The notes under the pieces: generated by a model | Told to the model about the DNA's origin: nothing | The model's input: only the letters and a program-made list of their open reading frames with translations | Databases searched by the model: none | Assembly (NCBI GenBank): GCA_949361645.1 | Contig: OX442421.1 | Span: 3,701,320-3,765,319 of the forward strand | DNA length: 64,000 nt | Direction of reading: 5' to 3' | Origin: Spongilla lacustris | Taxonomy: Eukaryota; Porifera; Demospongiae; Spongillida; Spongillidae | Made by a program: the position numbers and the translations under genes | Shown: piece by piece, positions 35,136-57,083 of the stretch | Position numbering within the stretch: position 1 is the stretch's first letter | Layout: each line of letters begins with the position of its first letter

Positions 35136-35211
35136 TCTGGGGACCCTGACTGATGGGTTGTACTATCCAGTACAACCCATCAGTCAGGTCCATCAGTCGG
35201 GTCCCCAGACT
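35134..35211 (+). repeat. Near-perfect hairpin at the 3' end of the ankyrin gene
   Basis: The left arm 35134-35164 pairs with 35169-35186 and 35199-35211, giving 18 + 13 perfect base pairs around a 4-base ATCC loop, with one 12-base bulge in the right arm. The bulge (35187-35198) repeats the neighbouring CATCAGTC motif. The stem overlaps the proposed stop codon (35133-35135). It could be a 3' UTR structure, a precursor hairpin for a small RNA, or a small foldback element. Confidence 0.75.
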
Positions 35212-35237
35212 AGTTGATAAGTACATCATGAGTAGAT

Positions 35238-35510
35238 TCAAAAGCAGGGAAAGGAGTTTGCAATGAAGCCAGAAAAGGGTTTAGCTGTAGTGCTCATCTT
35301 GTTTGTCAGCAAGAAGTGAAGCCAATCAACCTGGCCATCTAACCAAGACCTCCAGAACATGAACCATTTATTCAGACTCATATCATAGCCACGCTTCTTT
35401 TCCAAGATCAGCTTGATGATATGGTTGTTGGCAAAGGGATTGAAGACTCTTACATCAAAGATGTTGTTGCCCCAGAAATCAATAAAAGGCAAGCATCATC
35501 TAGTAGTCAC
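35238..35510 (-). pseudogene. RLE retrotransposon scrap (family A-like)
   Basis: On the minus strand FWGNNIFDVRVFNPFANNH followed by LEKKRGYD resembles the ...FFDVRV(F)NPFA... EKKRxY segment that lies between the endonuclease Asp and the C-terminal module in family A relatives. The rest of the frame (WFMFWRSWLDGQVDWL) does not match. Only about 40 codons are recognisable. Confidence 0.45.
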
Positions 35511-37295
35511 TTCATTATAGTCTATCAGTAAAGGCAAATTAAATTACCCACCTTGGTGCAAATACTGTGACAGCATTGCATGTCATGAGCTCAAGGACAC
35601 ACATGTATTTGAACTTGCTATCTAGAGGATAAGTGAACAGGAAGATAAAAAAAAAGCACTTATATTATGCTTCTCTATCATGCTGCATATGACTCCACAG
35701 TCAGATCACCCCAACTTACACCACCTGTAAAAATCTGCCTATATAGTTCGCTTCATTTTTTTCGGTTACATATATGTATAGTGTACATGTGTATAGTGGT
35801 GATGATAATAGTTGCCATGTGACCATGATCAGTTATATTTTTCTGGATCTAAGCAACTTAACGAATAACGCTTTATTTTTGCATCTGAATATAATACGCT
35901 ACCAAAAAGAAAATGGCAAGCTAGATATCTCACCATAAAAGGTGTGTACCATACAAGTGGGTTCATTGCAACAATAAAATTTGTCTAGGGTGGGGCTAAT
36001 ACAAACGGAAGTGCGCGATAATCATTTTGTAACATTGGTTTACTCACATCAGTTGTGATATCTAGTTCCGTTCACTGAATATGACAGGTGAGGATGGGCT
36101 GCGTTAATGAGCGAGCAACTTAAAATAGCAATGTAAGTGTGTGCAGGTATAAATTAATGACTGTCATACATTTTCTAAAATCTCCCTTCTCCCTTAACTT
36201 GGAGTAGTTTCCTTGCAACCATAACAATCATACACGCTACGCTCTCACGCAGTAGTATCACTATGAGTCAGTTGGTAGCCCTCCAGCCGTTGATTCGTTA
36301 AACAAATGCTAAAGAGGGTGTGGTTAGTTGTAAGGTAATATGTTGGCAGTGTCGTGCGTATGTTACAATAAGCTTCAGACAAATAGCAACATTTTACACG
36401 TGCACCGACACCTGGAACAATGATAAGAGCAGGGCTGCACGAGCCAAGCTGCGCTATGGATTCTTACTAAGAACAGTTGTAGCATGATGTTGAGGCGGTG
36501 GTTGTATATTTTTGAGATGTACATGTACCTTCTATCTTGGGCTTTGTCAAAAACACAGTAGATGCTTTGTCTCACTCCTGTGATGTTTTTGTGTTGAGGC
36601 TGTTGCATATTAATAGCGAAATACGACAAGTTCAGAAGTATATGCTGGCTCCTGCAGTGTATTGTAAGCAAGTGTGAGTATACAATAGACTAGTGGCCTG
36701 CCTCGCCACAAGATGGGTGCATGGGCTGAACCATGTCATTCTACTTGTGAGTTCATCTTGTGCATATATATAAATTCATAGCTTGAGTATTTCCGAAGAG
36801 TAGGTATGTATACATAACGCAAATCTCTATTTACGAATGACTGCTGATGTCACACGAGTTGCTTTCATAGAGCACTACATTCTAAATCTAGATAGTAATG
36901 TATTTTTACATTATGGATTCACTGCATATTGTATATGTTCTTACAAGATTCTGTATTTAAAATGGTGTGCATTTATGTCTGTGAATGTGTGTTCTGATTT
37001 TATTCACACAGTATATTGATATTTTGCCAATTTTTAACAATGTTGAATATTCTACAAATGGTCAGTACTTACATGTACATGTACATGTCCCTAATGCTGC
37101 AGGCCAAATAAAATAGAAACGCTCTATGTGTTATTCATTACAAAGCAACCATGGGCTTACAAGCGAATAGAAATGAGGATCAATTGGGAGTTAGGAAATG
37201 AGAAGGGTGCCACCAGTAGTCTGATGGTAGCTTTTCATTTAACTATAAATGTGCACAGTAACTATGTTTGTGTGGTGTGAAATGCCACTAAGGAA
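35511..37295. other. Intergenic / upstream region of the PTB adaptor gene
   Basis: About 1.8 kb with no gene I can support. It contains TACATGTACATGTACATGT (about 37070-37087) and similar palindromes. Upstream non-coding or short coding exons of the adaptor gene may lie here; none is clear. Confidence 0.35.
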
Positions 37296-39521
37296 GTGTT
37301 AAAATTAGGTGCTATATATGCCACATCATCACCTAAGTCCATCCATCTGGCAGGGCTAAATTATGAGGTAGATATACTAGTTACTTTGAAATGTTTCACA
37401 TTGTGTTTTTTGATACCTCAACTTGTGACAGTTGTGACCACACTGAACATTGAGGATGCTAGGGGAAAAAACACTAAGTTTAACATTTTACTGGTACAAG
37501 ATACAGCTTTCAGTGTCTATACTGCATACATGTTCATTTTGTGGGTACTTTACAGCACATTTATTTACTTAGCCCTTCCAGCAAAAGCCTTGGGCAGTGT
37601 TGGGACCTTTTCTGGAGAGTGTCGCATATCACTCACAACATCCACTATTACTATCTCTGATCCAAATGGAGTGGAGATAGCATCATGGCCCTATAATGCT
37701 ATACGTCAATTTCGAGCAGATGATATTCTTAATGGAAAATTTAGCTTCACCTCTGGGAGACGTGGACCATTTGGCGTTGGAGAATACGATTTTTTATTGG
37801 CTCCGCTGTATTTCAATGAACTTAAGTCCACTTTAAGCAGGTACACTGGAAATCAGTTTGGAACTGAAAAGTCACCAGAGCGTTCCAGGGATGTTAGGAG
37901 TCCCCAGCAAGAGCCCGGTGCAACTATAGAACCTAAATATGGATTAGATTCTGATAGCACTGATGGTCAACCACGTTATGTGATAGGCAATAGATCGACA
38001 CATGATGGCCATGGTTATGAAAAAACTCAAGGTAGCTTTTCACAGCAGAGAAATTCGTTTTCCTCACTAGCCAATCACTATGAACCAAATCGGCCTATCA
38101 TTAAGAAGCAATTAACACTCCAGGAATTACATGGACACCCAAGCCATTCTTATTCTCATCACCCTTATGAATTGACTGAGATTGGGATTCCAAAAAGTCA
38201 TGGGGAATCCATAACTGACCAGCACAATGTAAGTAGAACCTATGTGGAAATTGATCCAACCTATTCTGATAAGCCTGTTAGCACGGACCATTTTCACCAA
38301 CCTGCTGCTGCTAGTGGCAATGTACTTTTGACCCCAACTGTAAAGCAGTGTGACACTGATGATGGAGGATCAAGCAATCTTGACACTTCAGTAAGGACCA
38401 GAATAATGGACAAGATCTCCACTTCAGAGCCTTCCAATCCAGTCTACTCAGGTGGATCTCAGAGTGTTACTCACATATATGACAAATTACCTCCAAGAGC
38501 TGACACTATTGTGTATGACACCCCTCATTCGTCTGTCTATAGTGTTCCCAGACTTAGTGAGAGTGCATCACCACCTCCGGCACTTAATGTACGCCATGGT
38601 CACCTTCCTCTGTCACCCCATTTAACAAACTCAGCAACCCTTACAAGAAGACCTCTCCCGGAAACTCCAATTCAAGTAGAGGAACAGTATGCATCAACTC
38701 TACAATGTGCACAAAGAGATGTGAATTCTGGCTATGTGGACATTGATATACAAGAAAGTGCAAATGGGGATGTATATTTTCAAATGAAGCCTTCAGAGCC
38801 AATTGTTGTAGTTGGAGAAGAAGCACCTAGGTTTAGACCTACACCGGATGTTAGTTCTGACAGCATTGCTCATAAATTAGCCACAGAAGGCTATGAATTG
38901 GTAACTGTTGCACGGCAAGGCTTACGGTCCAGTGTAAGGCCCTTCAAGGAACTAAGCTTGAACAAGGATATGGAAGCTTTGAGCTTAAATGAAGATAGAG
39001 TGGCATCAATTGGAGAGGATGATGACTCAGATGGGTACATTGTAGTCAGAAGTCTTAGACCTGCTGTGCCACCTGAACCTGTCGCATATGAGAATGTTGT
39101 TAACCAGAACACACTGGAGGTAAATGACGATGAACAGTATGCAACAGTTCATCATTTGGACCAAGAAGGTAGTGAAAGTGGTTTGTATGAAACTGTTCAA
39201 GTGGCTAGTGATCATATTGTGTCTGCTGGTGCGCATCCAATGCAGAAACCACTTGAGAGGACCTTTGTCCCACTTGCTACTGAGGCTGCATCACCTGTTA
39301 ATACAGCTGAGCTTCGATTTAGAACTCGGACCGTTGGGGATATCTTGGATGTTGAAAAACACACATATGTCAATATTAAATGCGAAGACGACAGTACCTT
39401 ACTCAGGAAGGGTGGTGTAATTATTCCAACCAAGAAACCTAAGCCAGCCCCAAGAAATTCATCCTCTCCACGGTTAGGCAGTACTGACAGGGAAAGTACA
39501 CATTTAGAAGAGACTATGTGA
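37296..39521 (+). CDS. DOK/FRS2-like adaptor with IRS-type PTB domain and tyrosine motif tail
   Basis: A 741-codon open frame. Residues from about 88 to 185 form an IRS-type PTB domain: GECRISLTTSTITISD, WPYNAIRQF, then FSFTSGRRGPFGVGEYDFLL. The remaining 550 residues look disordered and hold many tyrosine motifs: YDTP and YSVP (YxxP, as in DOK proteins), YFQM (YxxM, PI3K p85 type), YENV and YVNI (YxNx, GRB2 type), and a KPKPAPR proline motif near the end. In the family, PTB adaptors bind activated tyrosine kinases and recruit SH2 proteins at the membrane. The first 87 residues look unlike a domain; an acceptor-like TACTTTACAG ends at 37555, so the true PTB exon probably begins at 37556 with upstream exons not resolved. 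No PH domain seen. Confidence 0.72.
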   Translation: MLKLGAIYATSSPKSIHLAGLNYEVDILVTLKCFTLCFLIPQLVTVVTTLNIEDARGKNTKFNILLVQDTAFSVYTAYMFILWVLYSTFIYLALPAKALGSVGTFSGECRISLTTSTITISDPNGVEIASWPYNAIRQFRADDILNGKFSFTSGRRGPFGVGEYDFLLAPLYFNELKSTLSRYTGNQFGTEKSPERSRDVRSPQQEPGATIEPKYGLDSDSTDGQPRYVIGNRSTHDGHGYEKTQGSFSQQRNSFSSLANHYEPNRPIIKKQLTLQELHGHPSHSYSHHPYELTEIGIPKSHGESITDQHNVSRTYVEIDPTYSDKPVSTDHFHQPAAASGNVLLTPTVKQCDTDDGGSSNLDTSVRTRIMDKISTSEPSNPVYSGGSQSVTHIYDKLPPRADTIVYDTPHSSVYSVPRLSESASPPPALNVRHGHLPLSPHLTNSATLTRRPLPETPIQVEEQYASTLQCAQRDVNSGYVDIDIQESANGDVYFQMKPSEPIVVVGEEAPRFRPTPDVSSDSIAHKLATEGYELVTVARQGLRSSVRPFKELSLNKDMEALSLNEDRVASIGEDDDSDGYIVVRSLRPAVPPEPVAYENVVNQNTLEVNDDEQYATVHHLDQEGSESGLYETVQVASDHIVSAGAHPMQKPLERTFVPLATEAASPVNTAELRFRTRTVGDILDVEKHTYVNIKCEDDSTLLRKGGVIIPTKKPKPAPRNSSSPRLGSTDRESTHLEETM

Positions 39522-40096
39522 TCTTAAGAATGTGTTGTTCAATGTGTAATGTTGTCATCAGGCCATTATATTCTATGCTGCATGTGAGTTTTTTTTAATT
39601 ATAAAAATGATGTGAGTTTTTATTATTATTGATTTGTTGAATGCCATAAGTAACCCAGAATACTACATGTAAGTGTTTCTAATTATGTACAATGTATTTT
39701 TAATCTGCCCCCCCCCCCACACACACACACGCAATTTCTCACCACATCACATGCACATACTGTAGTTGTACACTTGCTCTAAAATCAGGGCCATACATAA
39801 AAGTACACTATTCTGAGGAGTAGGGGGCTGGGGTTGAATGTATGTGTGATGTCCCACATACATATGCATGTAGGCTGTAGTTGCTCAAAAGAGCCACCTG
39901 TAATTTTTAAGTACATACACTAGGACTGGAAATAATTACCTGCCATTACTGATTAAACAAATAGACCAGTTTGACAATACATGTATGGATCCATACAAGT
40001 ATATAGCAAATATGCGAGACTGAAGATACACAGTGTCTTGGCAAAGGTGGTCTCATACAAGTATATACAGTGTCTTGGCAAGGTGGTCTGGTCACA
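39522..40096. other. Region between convergent genes, with C-run and CA microsatellite
   Basis: Contains a (C)n(AC)n tract at about 39709-39731 and two short direct repeats of CAGTGTCTTGGCAA(A)GGTGGTCT near 40030 and 40070. The 3' ends of the PTB adaptor gene and the IBTK gene face each other here. No gene within. Confidence 0.5.
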
Positions 40097-52749
<12,653 letters not shown>

Positions 52750-52964
52750 GATTGCTCTGGCCACTTGAATTCGGTCTAGCCCGTCTGCCTATTCCGCCAT
52801 AGTAGTTTGGTATTTCAGGTAGAGAGTTTAAAATTCAGTTCGACATGTATACATATAGATGTGACTTCATTTCCCGCCCAATATTATGTACGCGCACACC
52901 AAAAAAAAATCAACAAAAAAAAATCAACAAAAAAAACCTTATAGGAACACAACATCAACCAGTT

Positions 52965-53675
52965 TTAGTGAGCACAAAATGGATCTTCTATACGTCTGAA
53001 AAAAGCTCTATAAATGGTGCCACCACTTCTAGCAACCTTCTGTCCCTCCTCAGAACTTTTCTCTAATAATGGCAGTACAGGGTCTGAAGTTAATTCCCCT
53101 TCTGAAACTGCTTCAAATAATGGGCATGATTTGAAGTGGTGCACCATCCACTCGTGAAGCGCTTGTACATCTGTCACGGTATACACCATCCCTCCTGAAC
53201 TTAGGAAGTATGCATATTCTGCTACCAAAGCGGAGTTAACTACCCTCCATTTGTGCTTTGTTTTCTTGAAGTGAGGATCTGGGAACAGAAAGAAGAGCTT
53301 AGAGAGTTGCCCTTTCTCAAAATAATTTGGCATGTATTTCATTGCGTTAGTTCTCAGAACCCCGATATTGGAATACAATGGAGAGTGAGTCTTCTGTAGC
53401 GCTTCTATTCTGTCTTTAACGTAATCGGATACCTTCACCCGTATTTCCATTCCCAGCATCAAAGTATCGGGGAACAGTGGCGAAAGGGATACCAAAAGGC
53501 CTCCGTAGCCACAGCCTACATCAAGGAATTTTATACAGTAGTGCTCGTTATTCCATGCAGGAAAGACGGCATTCCATTGCATTTCGTTTGGGCTTGCAGG
53601 ATATTCAAAGCTGTGATCGGCTAGCGGATTCGAATGGGCTCTTTGCCGGTAGTATTTCTTTTGTGGTAGTGCCAT
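52965..53675 (-). CDS. METTL1: tRNA (guanine-N7-)-methyltransferase, METTL1/TrmB family
   Basis: An intronless 236-aa protein (MALPQKKYYRQRAHSNPLAD...). The enzyme family adds m7G at position 46 of the tRNA variable loop using S-adenosylmethionine, in eukaryotes together with a WD-repeat partner (WDR4/Trm82). Visible landmarks: the SAM-binding LDVGCGYGGLL (about residue 50), LGMEIRVKVSDYV, the Asn-Ala-Met (LRTNAMKY) stretch, the family signature FFLFPDPHFKKTKHKWRVV (about residues 130-148), and a TDVQALHEWM block. The ATG at 53675-53673 is chosen because the family's YYRQRAHSNPL motif follows at once; the frame extends 34 codons further upstream without homology. Somewhat shorter than human METTL1 (276 aa), mainly at the N-terminus. 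It lies 215 bases upstream of IBTK on the same strand. Confidence 0.93.
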   Translation of the reverse strand: MALPQKKYYRQRAHSNPLADHSFEYPASPNEMQWNAVFPAWNNEHYCIKFLDVGCGYGGLLVSLSPLFPDTLMLGMEIRVKVSDYVKDRIEALQKTHSPLYSNIGVLRTNAMKYMPNYFEKGQLSKLFFLFPDPHFKKTKHKWRVVNSALVAEYAYFLSSGGMVYTVTDVQALHEWMVHHFKSCPLFEAVSEGELTSDPVLPLLEKSSEEGQKVARSGGTIYRAFFRRIEDPFCAH

Positions 53676-54540
53676 ATTACCAGTACATGTAATAGCAGTT
53701 AAAGTGATCATATCATAGTTAATTATGGATTTAAAAAATGATTGTAATGATTTTAATAGTAGTATGAAAATGCCCATTATTATTTCCCAACTCTAAACGC
53801 TATGAGCCTATCGATTTTCTATTCATACCACATGCACCTTTTCTCTGTGGTAAAATTAATTTTGGGGTCTTGCTCTAGCTTTGTACCAGCCAGTAACCAG
53901 TGTTGCAGCGTCCGATGCCATACTGGGTTCAAACCTGCCATAACTTAATTTCGGCAGAAGTGATCAAATCGCTTCAAATTTGGTTTATACGCATCTAGAT
54001 AGAATCACTAAGATATAGAGAGGTATATTGTTCTGTTCGTTAATTTTTATGTCAACCAGTCATCCGTTACGGAAATACTGAACTGAAGCCTTTGTAGCAA
54101 GTACTACAGTATAAGGCTAAGAGTACCAGTATCCATTGCATGGTGTCTGTTTAAGGCGATGGCCAAGCTCCTTGAGAAATTTTAAAGTATCTGACCCAAA
54201 AAACCTGATGTCTCAATGGCTATGGGTGTGAATACTAGTAGATGGTTATGCATGGTTGATCCAGGTGTGCAATGATCCTTAATTATAACTTTGCACATTT
54301 TTTTGTGCTCTGCTTGTTTGGCCACTCCTCCAGCCTCTGGGCTTCAATAGCTGAGTAAGATGGGGCATATGTGTTAGGGCAGGTGGCATCCCACACAAGG
54401 AACTTATCACACTGGTAATTCCATCAGATCTTTTCCCATCATAACAGAAAAGGCAAGACCAAACACGATGGAATCCTAGCAGCAGTCATGGCCATGTGGA
54501 TTATATCATTTTACGGAGAATAGTATAAATGAATGTCAGA
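53676..54540. other. Upstream of METTL1; possible element debris
   Basis: No gene. The right part leads into an RLE relic and may be its decayed 5' portion, but I cannot match it by eye. Confidence 0.3.
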
Positions 54541-54544
54541 CTGC

Positions 54545-55085
54545 TGTGAAGTGGTGGCTTAGTACAGAGTCTGTTTATGGCTCCAATTGTGCTTTCTGCC
54601 CAATCATGCAGTGACTTGCAAACATGGTGGTGATGATGGTTTCAAGCTCAAAAAGCTATCTACTTGAGTCATTTGATGGGGCCCACATCCATGTTCGACG
54701 TATTGTCTCAGGCAGGATCATTCTCACTCCGGCCTGCAGACATCCTAGTTTTTGTCTGGGACCATGGTAAGCCTGCAGCTCTGGTCGTTTCACCACTCAC
54801 TGCTAACATTTTTAATGAAGCAGGTATGACAGCTGGCGCAGAGGCTAAGACTGCAGAGGTGAGGCATACAGCCAATGGCCAGATTTTTATTCAGTTGGGA
54901 TGGTCTCGTGTACCTCTTGCTGTGGAGTCATGGTGCTTGGGCATAGAAGCCCATGCAGGAGTACTTCGTCCACACATCAAGCAGCAAGTCCAAGACAACA
55001 TTTGATCTATACAGCCGACTGAACTTAGCTCTGACCAGGCTGATTGCCAGAGCAATCATTTCAAGAATAGTTCATGTTTTTGTGT
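54545..55085 (+). pseudogene. RLE retrotransposon relic (family B), knuckle to C-terminus
   Basis: The plus strand shows AVKWWLSTES, a damaged knuckle (CAFCPNHAVTCKHGGDD), then in another frame LRPADILVFVWDHGKPAAL (endonuclease PD region), SPLTANIFNEAGMTAGAEA, IQLGWSRVPLAVESW, and after a stop DLYSRLNLALTRLIARAIIS. The RHN segment is missing or unreadable. It has at least two frameshifts and one stop, so it is dead. It lies between METTL1 and the ROCO gene, in the ROCO orientation. Confidence 0.72.
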
Positions 55086-55139
55086 ATATGTATCATTCTA
55101 TTGCTGTCTGATTATATACATGTATATATAAAAATAATA

Positions 55140-55320
55140 AGGGGCATGGGGGGGACTGAGGCTTCAGCCTTATTATCTGTAGTTGCCTCTCGGCTGCCTG
55201 CCACCACCTCCAACAAACCTAAGTCCGGGGTTCTAAAAGGCATGTGTCCATCCAGCTGAATTTATTACTGCTTGTTCGGGCCAATGCAACAGGTATTCTG
55301 GGTAGGATCCACTTCTCCAT
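55140..55320 (+). pseudogene. RLE retrotransposon scrap (family B), C-terminal end
   Basis: GGTEASALLSVVASRLPATT, then KPKSGVL, and in another frame LNLLLLVRANATGILGRI, match the family B C-terminal module. It directly follows the previous relic in the same orientation but repeats the same part of the protein, so it is a separate copy. Confidence 0.6.
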
Positions 55321-55914
55321 GGCTATGTTGTAACATAGCCAGAGAATTCCAGCCATATCTGTTAGGCTATTAATCATGTATGTATTTTTATAGCTTGCCA
55401 CACTCATGGTAAATGCCATCTTTGCCTAAAGTGACGACGTACCACAAAAGGATGCAAGTACGCTCTCATTGGATGACATCCTTACTGATGGCTGGACATT
55501 GCATTGCGCTCAGGTGACAGGGCTGAGGACTGAGTTAACCTCGGAAGTGCAAAGGCCCACCTCGACTAGTGCCGTGGAAAAGGAATAGACCCTAAGGCTG
55601 TCTCTGAAGACTACTGGTATGTGGACATTTTTTTCAAAAAACCACCAATGTTGGATGGGACTTGACTTGGCACATTGCTGAGGCATCGGATGGTGTGAGG
55701 GTGAAGGATGGCTTCTTTTGAGTGCAATGTATATCTTGTATTTACAATAAAATAACGTTAGCTAAATTCGGTAATTATCAGTAAAATGTATGATGTTTCT
55801 TATTATTATATTCTTATTATTATTAATATCAGTATACAAGCATATATATCACAACACCTTACACTAATAAAGTTACTAGCCAAAAACATCATTGGAACAA
55901 CTTGCTCATAAGAA
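55321..55914. other. Unassigned DNA between retrotransposon relics
   Basis: Nothing recognised. A stretch near 55490-55730 has long G/C-richer runs and may be old element sequence. AT-rich sequence follows from 55740. Confidence 0.3.
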
Positions 55915-56015
55915 GCAAAGTGAGACGTACCTGCTAAGTATGGCTCTAGTATTGCACCTAACCAAAGTGAGGTTAAAAGATGACCATATAGGCTGTTCAG
56001 CATTTTGGATTTGTG
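55915..56015 (-). pseudogene. RLE retrotransposon scrap (family B), minus strand
   Basis: FNLTLVRCNTRAILSR on the minus strand (about 55975-55928), preceded out of frame by an IYGHL remnant, matches the end of the family B C-terminal module. About 30 codons remain. It lies head to head with the next relic. Confidence 0.55.
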
Positions 56016-56079
56016 AGTGTTGGTGCATATCATTTAGATTTTGTGAAATAGTTTGCATCAAATAATAGTATCTCGCAGC

Positions 56080-56592
56080 TACCTGCCGGCATGGTGGTGA
56101 TTTTGTGATACGCCACAATAGGTTGCGAGATGTCTTCCTGAGCTTCTGCCACCAAGCTCACCTGGCAGCAAGATTAGAAGCTGGAAGTGGCCTCACTCCA
56201 GGACTGGATCACACTCACCCAGCTGATGTACTAGTGAGGGACTGGGCACAAGGCAAGTCAGCTGCCTTTGACATTACAGTCACATCTCCTCTTACCCCTA
56301 GCTGCTATTTTGGCTGAGGCAAGTATGCATGATGAAGCCACAGGAAGGAGAAAGCACACAGCCAACGATCCAAAATGTACTGAACTAGGCTGGGTGTGTG
56401 TGCCTCTAGCAGTAGAATCATACTGCAGTTGGGGTGAGGAGGTTAGAAGACACCTTCACTCTACTGGCAACACGCTAAGCCTTTGGCTCTGCATTTCACA
56501 AAGCCAGGGTAGGGTGATCAGTGACATCTTGGTGAGAGCCATAGCAAGGGCTAGTGTACTGGCCATGAATGTGGTCCCTTCTGAATCTTAGT
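56080..56592 (+). pseudogene. RLE retrotransposon relic (family B) with the best-preserved endonuclease core
   Basis: The plus strand encodes CRHGGDFVIRHNRLRDVFLS, AHLAARLEAGSGLTPG, HPADVLVRDWAQGKSAAFD and ITVTSPLTP without interruption (56080-56300), so the RHN and PAD...D catalytic motifs are all readable. A frameshift near 56300 leads to AEASMHDEATGRRKHTANDP, LGWVCVPLAVESYCSWGEE and a degraded end (LVRAIARASVLAMN). This is the clearest evidence that family B carries a restriction-like endonuclease. Confidence 0.75.
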
Positions 56593-57083
56593 TTAGTGAT
56601 GTCATATATAAAGTAATGATCTTGGACTTGTTTTGTATGTATAATTCAGCGTGTATCCTAGAAATTGTATTATCATTATATGGATTTCAAATGACACCCT
56701 TCAGATTGCAGTTATTTCCTTAAATTCGTAGCGAACCGAATTGAAAAGCTGAATTATATTGATATTATTCTTACATGTACATGTGTTAAATGATGCTATT
56801 ATATGCATATTTCAAATTTGGATCAGGTTTAATTTAACTTCAGAAGTGCAAAGTAGTATCACTGATGCACAGACATGTAGCCATTGAGCACTTGAAGCCA
56901 TCCTTGGATCTAGTACATGCCCAGAAGAAAAGAACGTAGACGAGGCACATTCACTCGACTTGATGGAGTGTACTAATTATTCAAACGTTGTATTGTCACG
57001 CCCCTGTATTTTTAAAAAAGCGCTCTAAAAGGAAGCGCACTCTATGTCAGTTTAAGTTTGTTGTGCTGGCTGTAGATCTAAGA
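56593..57083. other. Upstream region of the ROCO gene
   Basis: About 490 bases of AT-rich DNA that probably contain the promoter and 5' UTR of the ANK-LRR-Roc gene. No TATA box can be assigned with confidence. Confidence 0.4.
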
